The notes: generated by a model from the sequence alone, not told the origin. A stretch of DNA of 63,437 nt from DASTPP01 sp035762175 (GCA_035762175.1 DASTPP010000349.1:1-63437), one strand, 5' to 3'. Positions 1 to 8,248 are shown, counted from the stretch's first letter. Made by a program: numbers and translations.

Positions 1-140
1 GCCTGGGCGGGCACCTGACGCACAACGGGCGGCCGGGCTGGCAGGTGCTCTGGCGCGGCTACGAGGAGCTGCGCGCGCGGGCCGCCGGCTGGCGCGCGGC
101 CATGGCGACCTTGCAAGGAAAAAAAGTGACCAATCCCTAG
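1..140 (+). mobile_element. C-terminal end of an IS4/Tn5-family transposase (cut by window edge)
   Basis: The open frame that starts at base 3 encodes 45 residues and stops with TAG at 138-140. It reads LGGHLTHNGRPGWQVLWRG and then YEELRARAAGW. This resembles the extreme C-terminus (dimerisation tail) of IS4/Tn5-type DDE transposases, where a Leu-Gly-Gly stretch, a Pro-Gly and a Trp-Arg-Gly segment precede a short helix. The catalytic domain would lie to the left of the window, so activity cannot be judged. No terminal inverted repeat could be identified downstream. The family call rests on pattern memory of this C-terminal motif. Confidence 0.6.
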
Positions 141-184
141 AACGAGGGGTGGGCTTTGCTGTTCGTACGACCTGGTGACGCCGT

Positions 185-206
185 GCCCCGGACTTCAGTC
201 CGGGGC
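185..206. terminator. Perfect 22-bp palindrome after the transposase gene
   Basis: Two 10-base arms (gccccggact / agtccggggc) flank a 2-base loop, 45 bp after the transposase stop and 49 bp before the chosen start of the channel gene. It could terminate the transposase transcript or belong to the insertion-sequence end. There is no following T-run, so classical intrinsic termination is not shown. Confidence 0.45.
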
Positions 207-254
207 GCGAGCCCCAAGACAGCGGGCGCGCGTTCGATTACCGTCGCCTCGCCC

Positions 255-1598
255 ATGCCCCGCCCGAGGCGCCCCCGCCCTCCGCCCGCGCGCCCCCGCG
301 CGCTCTCGCCCTTCCGGGCCGCGTGCCTGGTCGTCGCCGTGTTGCTCGGCTCGTGGGTCTTCTCGAAGAAGGTCAGCGCGAAGAGCCCCGCCCTGCCCGT
401 GCTCGCGGCGCCGGCCGGCGCCCGCGCGGCCGCCGGGGGCGACCAAGACGAGCCCCCCCCTTCGACCACGCCCCGGCCGAAGGGGCGCAAGGCCGCGGCG
501 GCGGCGGCCGCGGCGGCGGCAGCGGCGTCGGCCTCGGCGGCCGCGGCGGCCGCGGCGGCGCCCCCCGAGAAGAAAGCCGACAAGAAAGACGACGAGAAGA
601 AGCCCGAGACGGGCCTCGACTACGCGGTCGAGCGCGACAACGAGAAAGATCTGCCGTCCGACCTGTCCGACGAGCAGAAGCGCGCCCTCGGCGCCGACCG
701 CACGGGCGTCTTGATTCAGCGCGAGGGGCCCTACCGCTCGCCCTTCGCCCACCCCCGCTTCGGGGGGCCGGCGACCGCGAAGGTCAGCCTCGTGCTCTCG
801 AACGTGCGCGAGTTCGACATTCAGAAGGGCAGCTTTCAGGCCGACTTCTTTCTCACTCTGTCGAGCGACAAGCCCATGCCCGAGGGGCTCAAGCTCACCT
901 TCCCCAATGGGAGCGAAGACAGCTCGTCGCAGCTCGCCGACAAGCCGCAGTTCAAGATGTGGCGCTACGTTGCCACCTTCCACACGCCGATCGATCTGCG
1001 GCAGTTCCCCTTCGACACGCAGAGCTTGAACATCGACGTCGAGGCCGAGAACGCGGGCGTCGACCAGATCGTCTTCGAGGCCGACCAAGACCACACCGCC
1101 TTCGACGCCGGCTTCGACGTCGCCGGCTGGAGCGTCGCCTCGCTCGGCGCGAACGCGAAGAAGCACTACTACCCGGCGCGCTTCCCGCACGACGACCTCT
1201 ACTACTCGCGCTACCGCTTCGCCATCGGGCTCGAGCGCTTCGGCACCTCGGCCATCTTCTCGGTGTACGTGCCGGCGCTGGTCATCGTGCTCATCTCGCT
1301 GGTCGGCCTCTGGGTGCCGCCCGAAGAGATGGAGGTGCGCTCGAACGCCGGCGCCCCCATGCTCGTCGGCGCCGTGCTCTTTCACTTCTCGCTGATGCAG
1401 GCGCTGCCGGCGACCGGCTACATGACGCGCGCCGACAAGCTGATGGTCGCGGTCTACGTCTCGCTGCTGCTCAACATGATCTCGACCTGGTTCTTCTTTC
1501 TCATCGACGAGCGGCACCACAACCTCGTGTTCCGCGTCGCGCGCGCCCTCATCCCCCTGATGACCGTCGCCACCATGGCGGGCGGCATGCTGCTCTAG
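255..1598 (+). CDS. Prokaryotic pentameric ligand-gated ion channel (Cys-loop receptor superfamily)
   Basis: 447 residues. After an N-terminal hydrophobic segment (about 20-40) comes an Ala/Lys/Glu-rich low-complexity linker (about 50-150), then a beta-rich extracellular domain (about 160-325) with the family hallmark FPFDTQ at 251-256. Four membrane helices follow (about 335-354, 364-385, 392-416, 425-446). The M2-M3 part, with PATGYMTRADK, lines up in pattern with the bacterial channel GLIC (P-x-TPYMT). No disulphide Cys-loop is present, as usual in bacteria. Family members form homopentameric cation or anion channels opened by ligands or protons; the ligand here is unknown. The ATG at 255 is preferred over the upstream in-frame start at 156, because that start would translate the palindrome at 185-206. 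The long Ala-rich N-terminal extension is unusual. Confidence 0.85.
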   Translation: MPRPRRPRPPPARPRALSPFRAACLVVAVLLGSWVFSKKVSAKSPALPVLAAPAGARAAAGGDQDEPPPSTTPRPKGRKAAAAAAAAAAAASASAAAAAAAAPPEKKADKKDDEKKPETGLDYAVERDNEKDLPSDLSDEQKRALGADRTGVLIQREGPYRSPFAHPRFGGPATAKVSLVLSNVREFDIQKGSFQADFFLTLSSDKPMPEGLKLTFPNGSEDSSSQLADKPQFKMWRYVATFHTPIDLRQFPFDTQSLNIDVEAENAGVDQIVFEADQDHTAFDAGFDVAGWSVASLGANAKKHYYPARFPHDDLYYSRYRFAIGLERFGTSAIFSVYVPALVIVLISLVGLWVPPEEMEVRSNAGAPMLVGAVLFHFSLMQALPATGYMTRADKLMVAVYVSLLLNMISTWFFFLIDERHHNLVFRVARALIPLMTVATMAGGMLL

Positions 1599-1640
1599 CT
1601 CGCCCCCCCCGCCTGGGCGCGACCGCCCTAGCCTTCTCGG

Positions 1641-1738
1641 CCCCCGCCATGCTTCTCTTACCCTCGCGCCCCCCCGCCATGCTTCTCTTACCCTCGCGCC
1701 CCCCCGCCAGGCTTCTCTTACCCTCGCGCCCCCCCGCC
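1641..1738. repeat. 30-bp tandem repeat, three units plus a partial
   Basis: Units start at 1641, 1671 and 1701 (cccccgccatgcttctctta plus 10 bases). They differ by one base, and a fourth partial unit ends at about 1738. The array fills the space between the channel stop and the next start codon at 1746, so it would form the leader of that gene. Function unknown. Confidence 0.9.
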
Positions 1739-1745
1739 TCGCCCC

Positions 1746-2420
1746 ATGCAGCCCTTCTCCAACGATCCCAACTTCTTGGCCTCGCCGGCGGTGCCGCCCC
1801 AGCCGGTCGCCCTCTCCCGCCAGCCCCCCGGGCCCCGGGGCCGCCCCATGGTCTGGCTCGGCGCGGGCCTGCTCGTCGGCGCCTGCGTGGGCTTCGTCGT
1901 CGGCTCGTTCGCCGGCGCCGAGCGGGTCAAAGAAGACTACCGAAACCCCTTGCGCACCGTGCCGCCCGAGGCCAAGTCGGCGCCGAAGGCGGGCGGCTCG
2001 GCCTCGAGCGCGCCCGACCCGCGCCCCCCCGTCGGCGCCAGGGTGATCGGCCAGCTCCCCTTGCCCGGCGCCCGCGAGGCCCTGCGCGCGCTGACCGCGA
2101 ACGACAAAGTCGTCGTCAGCGTCGGCGCGGTGGGCCGCGGCGACGAAGGCGCCGAGCTGCACCTCAGCATCCAGAACCGCTCTGACTGCGTCGTCACCGG
2201 CGTCGAGGGCATCGCCTACGGCTACGACCCCGACGGCCACGCGACGGCGATGAACGCCGGCGGCGAGCACTACGTCGCCTTCGCGTCGAAAGCGCTGAAG
2301 CTTGCGCCCGGCAAGACCTCGATCGAGGCCTGGCCCCTGCGCCACGTCAAGCTCGCCAACGTCGCCCTCGCCCAGATCGACCGCGTCACCTGCGAAGACG
2401 GGCGCAGCTTCGGGCGCTGA
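1746..2420 (+). CDS. Hypothetical single-pass membrane protein
   Basis: 224 residues. A Pro-rich cytoplasmic start (1-34) is followed by one transmembrane segment (about 35-56, VWLGAGLLVGACVGFVVGSF). A Pro/Ala-rich linker then leads to a C-terminal domain (about 110-224) rich in beta-type residues and with two Cys (near 160 and 216), presumably outside the inner membrane. The C-terminal domain looks like a small beta-sandwich of the kind that follows a membrane anchor in myxobacterial proteins. No family is recognised. The gene runs in the same direction as the channel gene, 147 bp downstream, so they could be co-transcribed. Confidence 0.75.
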   Translation: MQPFSNDPNFLASPAVPPQPVALSRQPPGPRGRPMVWLGAGLLVGACVGFVVGSFAGAERVKEDYRNPLRTVPPEAKSAPKAGGSASSAPDPRPPVGARVIGQLPLPGAREALRALTANDKVVVSVGAVGRGDEGAELHLSIQNRSDCVVTGVEGIAYGYDPDGHATAMNAGGEHYVAFASKALKLAPGKTSIEAWPLRHVKLANVALAQIDRVTCEDGRSFGR

Positions 2421-2750
2421 CCCCGCATCGTAACGTAGATGTAACAACTGCCCGTGCTTCGGCCTCGAGCGCAAACCATCAGAGTTACAATCAGGCCTGC
2501 CCGATACGACGATCTTACCCGCCGATGGTCGTATCGCCCCGCGTTGGGCGGCCGATTGTTCCAAACGAGCTGGTTGCTCGCTGGGTCGGGCGGGCGAATC
2601 TTACGGTAACTAGTACGACTGGGCTGGCTGACGGCTCAGATCGTTACATCGGTTATTGACGTCGTACGGGTGCGGGGCGAGGGTCGTGACCTTCTCGGTC
2701 GACGCCGCCCTGGCCCGAGGCCGCGGGCGGGGCCTGCATCGAGGGGGGCG
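2421..2750. other. Convergent intergenic region with a 9-bp inverted repeat
   Basis: 330 bp between two convergent genes, clearly less GC-rich than its surroundings. It holds an exact inverted repeat, cgatacgac at 2502-2510 and gtcgtatcg at 2528-2536, and the words gatgtaac (2438-2445) and gttacatc (2643-2650) in inverted orientation. No coding frame with a plausible start was seen. The hairpin may be a shared terminator; otherwise nothing is recognised. Confidence 0.5.
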
Positions 2751-3257
2751 CTACTCGTGCCGCATCCAAGGGCAGATCTTGATGAGGTCGGCGTAGGGCT
2801 TGCGGCTGCACTGAAAGCCGACGTTGACCCCGTACGACTTGACGTCACTACACTCTTGGATCTTCTCGAACGACGTGGTGTCGCCCCGCTCGGGCGGCCG
2901 GTCGCAGTCGCCGAGCTTGAGCACGCTCCACCGGTAGAAGCCGCGCGTCGACCAGAAGTGCCGCACGACGACGGGCAGCATGTCGCCCACCTCGTACTTC
3001 GCCATGCAGGCCGTGAACTCGGGCCCGCCGCGAATCGTCTGAAACTGATCGCCGGGGCAAGGGTCCCACTCGAGCTCGACGTCGATCGAGACGGGGTTGC
3101 CCTTGTCGTCGCGCTCGACCACGTCGCGGCGCGAGAGCTGCACGACCGACTCGTAGTGGCGGTCTTTCGGGGTGCAGCCGCCGAGCAGCAGGCAGGCCGC
3201 GAGCGGCGCGAGCCGGGCGGCGGGCGGCGGAGGCGCGGGGCGGGCGCGGCGCGGCAT
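2751..3257 (-). CDS. Putative lipoprotein
   Basis: 168 residues starting with ATG at 3257. The N-terminus has an Arg-rich start, a hydrophobic stretch and the lipobox LLGGC near residues 24-28, so it should be a lipid-anchored envelope protein. The mature part has at least five further Cys, suggesting disulphides, and ends CPWMRHE. No family is recognised. The frame is open upstream, without a stop, into the hybrid histidine kinase gene. I treat this as a separate gene because it has its own signal peptide, which would make no sense inside a kinase. Confidence 0.7.
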   Translation of the reverse strand: MPRRARPAPPPPAARLAPLAACLLLGGCTPKDRHYESVVQLSRRDVVERDDKGNPVSIDVELEWDPCPGDQFQTIRGGPEFTACMAKYEVGDMLPVVVRHFWSTRGFYRWSVLKLGDCDRPPERGDTTSFEKIQECSDVKSYGVNVGFQCSRKPYADLIKICPWMRHE

Positions 3258-6164
3258 TTCGGGCGGCGACGCTAGCACCGGCGCGGGCCGGGCTGAAGCC
3301 CGCGCGGGCGGGCGGCGCCCCCGACGGAAGGCGGGGGCAGCGCGCGCGCGCGGAAACGGCCCGCAAAGCCCTGCCAGAGGCAGGGCTCCCGCGACGCGAG
3401 CCGCTCTCGCGAACTCGCCCGGAAGCCGCAGCCCGAGGGAGCCCAGCCCCAGCGAGGGCTGGGCTTTGCGCGCCGAACCAGCCCGACTTCGCGCGGCACG
3501 AGGGGGCGTCCGCTGCCTCCGACGTAAGGAGGGGGCCGTCGGCTCACCGGGGGCGTCGCCGATGAGGCCCGCGACCGTGGCCACCAGCGTGTCGGGGCTC
3601 ACGGGCTTGCCGAGGTAGGCCGTGAACCCGGACGCGAGGGCCTTGGCGCGGTCTTCGCTTCGCGTGTACGCCGTCAGCGCGAGCGAGGGCACGGCCCCGC
3701 CCTCGGCCGGGTCGAGCGCGCGGACGCGGCGAAGGAACGAGTTCCCGTCCTCGACCGGCATGCCGATGTCGCAGACGATCACGTGGGGCCGGGAGCGCCG
3801 CAGGGCGTCGAAGCCGGCGGCGGCCGAGCCCGCGGTCTCGACGAGGGCGCCGGCCCGGCGCAGGACGGCCTCGAGCAGGTCGCGCGCGTCGGGGTCGTCG
3901 TCGATGACGAGCACGCGCGCCCCGTCCAGCGCGCCCTCGGGCCGCGCGGCCGGCGGGCCTTCGGCGTCGACGGCGGGGGCGGGCGGCGGCGCCGGCGGGG
4001 GCGCGACGGGGCGCACCGGCAGCGTGACGTGGAAGGTGGCGCCCTTGCCGGGCCCCCCGCTCTCGACGCCGACGACGCCCCCGTGCAGCTCGACGATGTG
4101 CCGCACCAGCGCGAGGCCCAGGCCGAGGCCGCCGAAGCGCCGGGTCGTCGACGAGTCGGCCTGCTTGAAGCGCTCGAAGACGAAGGGCAGAAAGTCGCGG
4201 TCGATGCCGCGGCCGCTGTCGGCGATGCGCAAGACGATCGTCGACGCCTCGCGGCCGAGCTCCACGCGGATGGTGCCCGGCGGGTCGGTGAACTTGACGG
4301 CGTTCGAGAGCAAGTTCCACACGACCTGCTGCAGCCGCTCGGGGTCGCCCACCATCGCCGAGGGCCCCGGGCCCGGGTCGAACTCGATCGCGATCGCCTT
4401 GGCCTCGGCCGAGGGCCGCACCACCTCGATCGCCTCGGCGGCGACGGCCGCGAGGTCGGTCGGCCGCAGCTCGAGCCGGAGCTTGCCGGTCACGATGCGC
4501 GAGACGTCCAAGATGTCGTCGACGATCTTCACCTGCGCCCGCGCGTTGCGGTCGATGACCTCGATCGCCTTCGCCAGCCCCGGCCCCGAGGGCTGCTGGC
4601 GCAAGATCGAGGCCCAGCCCACGATGGCGTTGAGGGGCGTTCGCAGCTCGTGCGACACCGTCGCGAGGAACTCATCTTTGATGCGGTTGGCCTCCTCGGC
4701 CGCCTCCGCCGCCCGCTCGGCCGCCCGCGCCGCCCGCTGCGCCGCCTCGTAGAGCTGCGCGTTCTCGAGCGCGACCCCGGCCCGCCGCCCGAGCTCTTCG
4801 AGCAGCGCGACGTCGTGCCACTCGTAGCGCCGCCCCGACTCGGCCGAGATCGCGCCGGTCACCCGGTCGCGCACCCGGATGGGCACGATCAGCCCCGAGC
4901 GCAGGCCGAGCGAGCGCGAGGCCTCGAGCCGCGCGGCGCCGCGGTGGCCCCGGGCGAGCGGCTCGTCGGGCAGCTCGCTGTGCAGCTCGGGCCGCCCGGT
5001 GCGCACCACCTGCCAGACGCCGCCCGGGCGGGCGGGGTCGGGCGGGTGGCGGCGCGCGTACTCTCGCGCCGCCTCGACCTTGGCGGGGTCGGCGTGGACG
5101 ACCGCCACGTTGCGCAGGGCGTCGCCCTCGAGCAGGTAGATCGAGCACCAGTCGGCCAGGCGCGGCACCAGCGCGCGCGCCAGGGCCGCGAGCATGGCGT
5201 CGCCGTCGAGCGAGGCCGCGAGGGCCGCCGTCGCGTCGGCGAGGTGCTTGGTCTGCTCCTCCTGCCGGCGCTCGGCGGTGACGTCGTGCCAGATGGTGAC
5301 GGCCAGCTCGGGCCGGCCGTCGGGGCCGAGCACCGCCCCCGAGCGCACGACCGACCACCAGTCGCGCCCCGAGGCCCGGTCGCGCACGTGCATCAGCCGG
5401 CTGCCCACCTCTTCGCCCCGCAGCGCGCGGCGCCCCGGCAGGTCTTCGATTTGGAAGGGCCGCCCCTGCTCGTCCCAGAGGTCGAAGCGCCCGACCACCT
5501 CGGGGGGCCGCGCCTCGATCAGCGCCTCGACCGAGTCGTAGCCGCAGATCTTGGCGGCCGCGCGGTTGGCGAAGACCACGCGCCCCGAGGGGTCTTGCAC
5601 CGTGATGCCGTCGGCCACCCCCTCGAGGATGATCTCGAGCCGCCGGCTCAGCGCCCGGTACCTCGCCTCGCTCTCGCGCAGCCGCCGCTCGCTCTCCTCG
5701 GCGGCCGCCCGCGCCGCGCGCTCTTGCAAGAGCTTGCGCTCGGCCTCCTCGGCCTCGCGCCGGACGCTCAGGTCGCGCGTCACCTTCGCGAACCCGACGA
5801 GGGCGCCCCGGGCGTCGCGCACGGGGGTGACGACGACGTTGGCCCAGAAGCGCGTGCCGTCCTTGCGCACGCGCCAGCCCTCTTCTTCGAAGCGGCCCTG
5901 CGCGAGCGCGGCGGCGAGCTCGCGCGCGGGCTTGCCGTCGCGGGCGTCGGCCTCGGGGAAGAAGGCCTCGAAGTGGTGGCCGACGATCTCGTCGGCCCGG
6001 TAGCCCTTCATGCGCTCGGCGCCGAGGTTCCACGTGGTGACGCGGCCCTCGGGGTCGAGCATGTAGATGGCGTAATCGACGACGCTCTCGACGAGCAGGC
6101 GGCAGTCGTCCCACGAGAGCGAGGCGACCGCGGGGGGCCGGGTCACGTTCTTGGGTGAGGTCAT
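2751..6164 (-). CDS. Hybrid sensor histidine kinase (PAS-PAS-GAF-HisKA-HATPase-REC), stop codon lost
   Basis: The recognisable protein is about 870 residues: PAS with PAC-like segment (about 20-135), coiled coil (135-175), second PAS (175-300), GAF (310-470), second coiled coil, HisKA with phospho-acceptor His about 505 in FLATVSHELRTPLN, HATPase with N-box WNLLSNAV and G-boxes GRGI / GLGLGL (610-715), Pro/Ala linker, and a C-terminal receiver (750-868) with acceptor Asp about 799 (VIVCDIGMP). No membrane helix is seen, so it should be a cytosolic sensor; PAS and GAF may bind small ligands, haem or flavin. From about position 3554 the frame continues without a stop through the repeat at 3317-3537 and into the lipoprotein gene, ending at 2751. 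The start is ATG 6164. The output partner is not adjacent. Confidence 0.85.
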   Translation of the reverse strand: MTSPKNVTRPPAVASLSWDDCRLLVESVVDYAIYMLDPEGRVTTWNLGAERMKGYRADEIVGHHFEAFFPEADARDGKPARELAAALAQGRFEEEGWRVRKDGTRFWANVVVTPVRDARGALVGFAKVTRDLSVRREAEEAERKLLQERAARAAAEESERRLRESEARYRALSRRLEIILEGVADGITVQDPSGRVVFANRAAAKICGYDSVEALIEARPPEVVGRFDLWDEQGRPFQIEDLPGRRALRGEEVGSRLMHVRDRASGRDWWSVVRSGAVLGPDGRPELAVTIWHDVTAERRQEEQTKHLADATAALAASLDGDAMLAALARALVPRLADWCSIYLLEGDALRNVAVVHADPAKVEAAREYARRHPPDPARPGGVWQVVRTGRPELHSELPDEPLARGHRGAARLEASRSLGLRSGLIVPIRVRDRVTGAISAESGRRYEWHDVALLEELGRRAGVALENAQLYEAAQRAARAAERAAEAAEEANRIKDEFLATVSHELRTPLNAIVGWASILRQQPSGPGLAKAIEVIDRNARAQVKIVDDILDVSRIVTGKLRLELRPTDLAAVAAEAIEVVRPSAEAKAIAIEFDPGPGPSAMVGDPERLQQVVWNLLSNAVKFTDPPGTIRVELGREASTIVLRIADSGRGIDRDFLPFVFERFKQADSSTTRRFGGLGLGLALVRHIVELHGGVVGVESGGPGKGATFHVTLPVRPVAPPPAPPPAPAVDAEGPPAARPEGALDGARVLVIDDDPDARDLLEAVLRRAGALVETAGSAAAGFDALRRSRPHVIVCDIGMPVEDGNSFLRRVRALDPAEGGAVPSLALTAYTRSEDRAKALASGFTAYLGKPVSPDTLVATVAGLIGDAPGEPTAPSLRRRQRTPPRAARSRAGSARKAQPSLGLGSLGLRLPGEFARAARVAGALPLAGLCGPFPRARAAPAFRRGRRPPARASARPAPVLASPPEMPRRARPAPPPPAARLAPLAACLLLGGCTPKDRHYESVVQLSRRDVVERDDKGNPVSIDVELEWDPCPGDQFQTIRGGPEFTACMAKYEVGDMLPVVVRHFWSTRGFYRWSVLKLGDCDRPPERGDTTSFEKIQECSDVKSYGVNVGFQCSRKPYADLIKICPWMRHE
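3317..3537. repeat. MITE-like element, copy 1 (about 221 bp)
   Basis: Homologous over its whole length to 8249-8471. Shared blocks include cggaaacggcccgcaaagcc, a gaggcagggct hairpin partner and gcggcacga-ggggcgtccgct near the right end. Its ends are imperfect terminal inverted repeats of about 22 bp (3317-3338 and 3515-3537), each of which is itself palindromic. No protein is encoded. It lies exactly where the histidine kinase should end, and its sequence is read through in the kinase frame. Confidence 0.8.
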
Positions 6165-6305
6165 GGGACGGGGGCTGGCCCCCCCCCGAACGCGAGCCAG
6201 GGCGCAATTTATACCCCGCGGGGCGGGGCGGGCAAAATGGGCCCCCCGGGCCCGCCCGGCGCCTTGACAGCCGCGCCAGCGACCGAGCATGGTCGTGCAG
6301 GGCGT

Positions 6306-8084
6306 ATGAGCGACGACGAAGCGTGCCGCCGGCGCGTGGGCACCACGCTGCGGGGCAAGTGGGTGCTCGACCGCCTGCTCGGCGTCGGCGGCATGGCCGC
6401 CGTCTACGCCGCCACGCACAAGATCGGGCGGCGCGAGGCGATCAAGATCTTGCACCCCGAGGTGGCCGGCTCGCGCGACATCGTCGAGCGCTTCGAGCAG
6501 GAGGCGCACGCGGTCAACCGCCTCAATCACCCCGGCGCGGTCGAGGTGCGCGACCACGACGTGACCGAAGACGGCGCGCCCTTCTTGGTGATGGAGCTGC
6601 TCGAGGGCGAGTCGCTCGGCGCGCGCCTGCAGCGCGAGCCCGTGCCGCTCGGCGACGCGCTGCGCTACGCCGACGAGCTGCTCGACGTGCTCGCGGCCGC
6701 GCACGCCGAGGGCATCGTTCACCGCGACGTCAAGCCCGACAACCTCTTTCTCACGCGCGAGGGCCGGCTCAAGGTGCTCGACTTCGGCATCGCCCGCATG
6801 CGCGAGGGCTCGCCCCGCTCGGAGCGCACCGCGCTCGGGCTGACCATGGGCACGCCGCACTTCATGCCGCCCGAGCAGGTCGCGGGCGGCGCGGTCGACC
6901 ACCGCGCCGACCTCTACGCCGTCGGCGTCACGCTCTTCCGCCTCGCCACCGGGCGCCACCCGCACGAGGGCTACGCCGACATGGAGCTCCTCCTGAAGGC
7001 CTCGACCGAGCCGGCGCCCCCGCTCTGCGCGGTCGCCCCCCAGGCGCCCGCGACGCTCGGGCTCGTGGTCGACCGCGCGCTCGCCTTGCGCCCCGAAGAG
7101 CGCTACCCCGACGCGCGCACGATGCAGGCCGACGTGCAGGCCCTCCGCCGGGGCGAGGCCCCGCCCTTCGCCGGGGCGCACCTGCCCCCGCGCCGCGCCG
7201 CCTCGGCCCGCGGCGCCCCGACCTCGGCCGGCGCCGCGGCCGGGGCCGCGCTCGCGGGCGTGGGGGCCGCCGCGGCGCGCCCGGGGCCGACGGTCGCCGA
7301 CGCCCTGTCGCTCGCGCGAGGCCGCTACGCACCGACCGGCGTCGCCGTCGCGCCGGGCGGCCACGCGCCGACGGGCGTCGTGGCGAGCCCGGACGGCTAC
7401 GCGCCGACGGGCATCGCCCCGGCGCCGAGCGGCTACGCGCCGACGGGCATCGCCCCGGCGCAGACGCCGGCGCCCGGCGGGTATGCCCCGACGGGCGTCG
7501 CAGCGGCGCGCGCACGGGCGGGCCCGCCCCCGGCTGGCGGCACCGCTGCGCAGGCGCCCGCGGGCTACGCGCCGACCGGCGTCGGCGCGGCGCAAGCGCC
7601 CGCGGCGAGCGCGCCGACGGTCGCGTGGCAGCCGGCCAAGGTCGGGGCCGGCGCGCCTGCCTCGGCCGCGGCCCCGCGCGCGGCGGCGGGGGCTGCCTTC
7701 GCCGCGGTGCCGCCCTCGGCCGAGCGAGCGGCGCGCCCGGCCTGGGCCGCCCGCCTGGGCCTGGGCAACCTCGACCACCGAACCCAGCGCCTGGTCGCCT
7801 TCGGCGCACTCGCCTTGCTGAGCTTGCTCTTGCTGCTGGGCGGCGTCTGGCTCTTCGGCGACGACGACCCGAGCGTGAGCGAAGACACGCCCTGGCCGGG
7901 GCCCGACGCGACCGTCGGCGGGGCGCCGCCACCCGGGACAATAACGGCGGGGGCCGGCGGCGGGGCGCCGCCAACGGCGCAACCTCGCAGCGGGCCCGCG
8001 CCCACCGCCCGACCGCCCAGCCTCAGCAAAGAGCGTGAGAGAGGGCGCGATCGCGAGAAGGGCGGCAAGAAGGGCAAGCATTAG
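6306..8084 (+). CDS. Ser/Thr protein kinase, membrane-anchored, with repetitive linker
   Basis: 592 residues. The N-terminal eukaryotic-like kinase domain (about 15-280) has a Gly-rich loop LGVGGMAAVY, the ATP Lys in REAIKIL, catalytic HRDVKPDN (from 139) and DFGIAR (from 159). After it comes a linker (about 290-490) with at least six copies of a short motif of the type GYAPTG(I/V)A, then one transmembrane helix (about 497-518) and a short highly charged tail ending in Lys/His. The kinase should face the cytoplasm. The repeats are rich in Thr and could be autophosphorylation or docking sites; this is inference. Start chosen at ATG 6306, the first Met before the conserved domain, 141 bp from the divergent histidine kinase. 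The stop codon lies inside the palindrome at 8082-8198. Confidence 0.92.
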   Translation: MSDDEACRRRVGTTLRGKWVLDRLLGVGGMAAVYAATHKIGRREAIKILHPEVAGSRDIVERFEQEAHAVNRLNHPGAVEVRDHDVTEDGAPFLVMELLEGESLGARLQREPVPLGDALRYADELLDVLAAAHAEGIVHRDVKPDNLFLTREGRLKVLDFGIARMREGSPRSERTALGLTMGTPHFMPPEQVAGGAVDHRADLYAVGVTLFRLATGRHPHEGYADMELLLKASTEPAPPLCAVAPQAPATLGLVVDRALALRPEERYPDARTMQADVQALRRGEAPPFAGAHLPPRRAASARGAPTSAGAAAGAALAGVGAAAARPGPTVADALSLARGRYAPTGVAVAPGGHAPTGVVASPDGYAPTGIAPAPSGYAPTGIAPAQTPAPGGYAPTGVAAARARAGPPPAGGTAAQAPAGYAPTGVGAAQAPAASAPTVAWQPAKVGAGAPASAAAPRAAAGAAFAAVPPSAERAARPAWAARLGLGNLDHRTQRLVAFGALALLSLLLLLGGVWLFGDDDPSVSEDTPWPGPDATVGGAPPPGTITAGAGGGAPPTAQPRSGPAPTARPPSLSKERERGRDREKGGKKGKH

Positions 8085-8198
8085 AGCGGTTCCCGGGCTC
8101 GTTGCGACTGCCTTCCGGCACCCCAAACTCGCCCTCCCGGGCTCAGACCGTGGGGCCCCCGCCTTCAGGCAGTCGCAACGAGCCCGGAAACCGCTCTA
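8082..8198. repeat. Nested palindrome, family copy A
   Basis: The inverted arms 8082-8113 and 8167-8198 are 32 bases each with one mismatch. They enclose a 53-base core holding caccccaaactcgccct and gggctcagaccgtggggcc, which itself can form a stem. The core recurs at 36267-36304 (reverse orientation) and near 63384-63437, but the arms do not. The left arm begins with the TAG stop of the kinase gene. As RNA it would be a very stable hairpin, so it may end transcription or protect the 3' end. Confidence 0.85.
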
Positions 8199-8248
8199 GG
8201 CGCCGCCCGCCCGGGGTAGGGCCGGGGTGCTTGGGAGCGCGGCGGGTT

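Noticed and set aside
195..2564. 789-codon open frame on the minus strand antisense to the channel gene and its neighbour
   Set aside because: Arg/Gly/Val/Glu-rich composition typical of antisense frames in very GC-rich DNA; the plus-strand genes show domain motifs and it has none.
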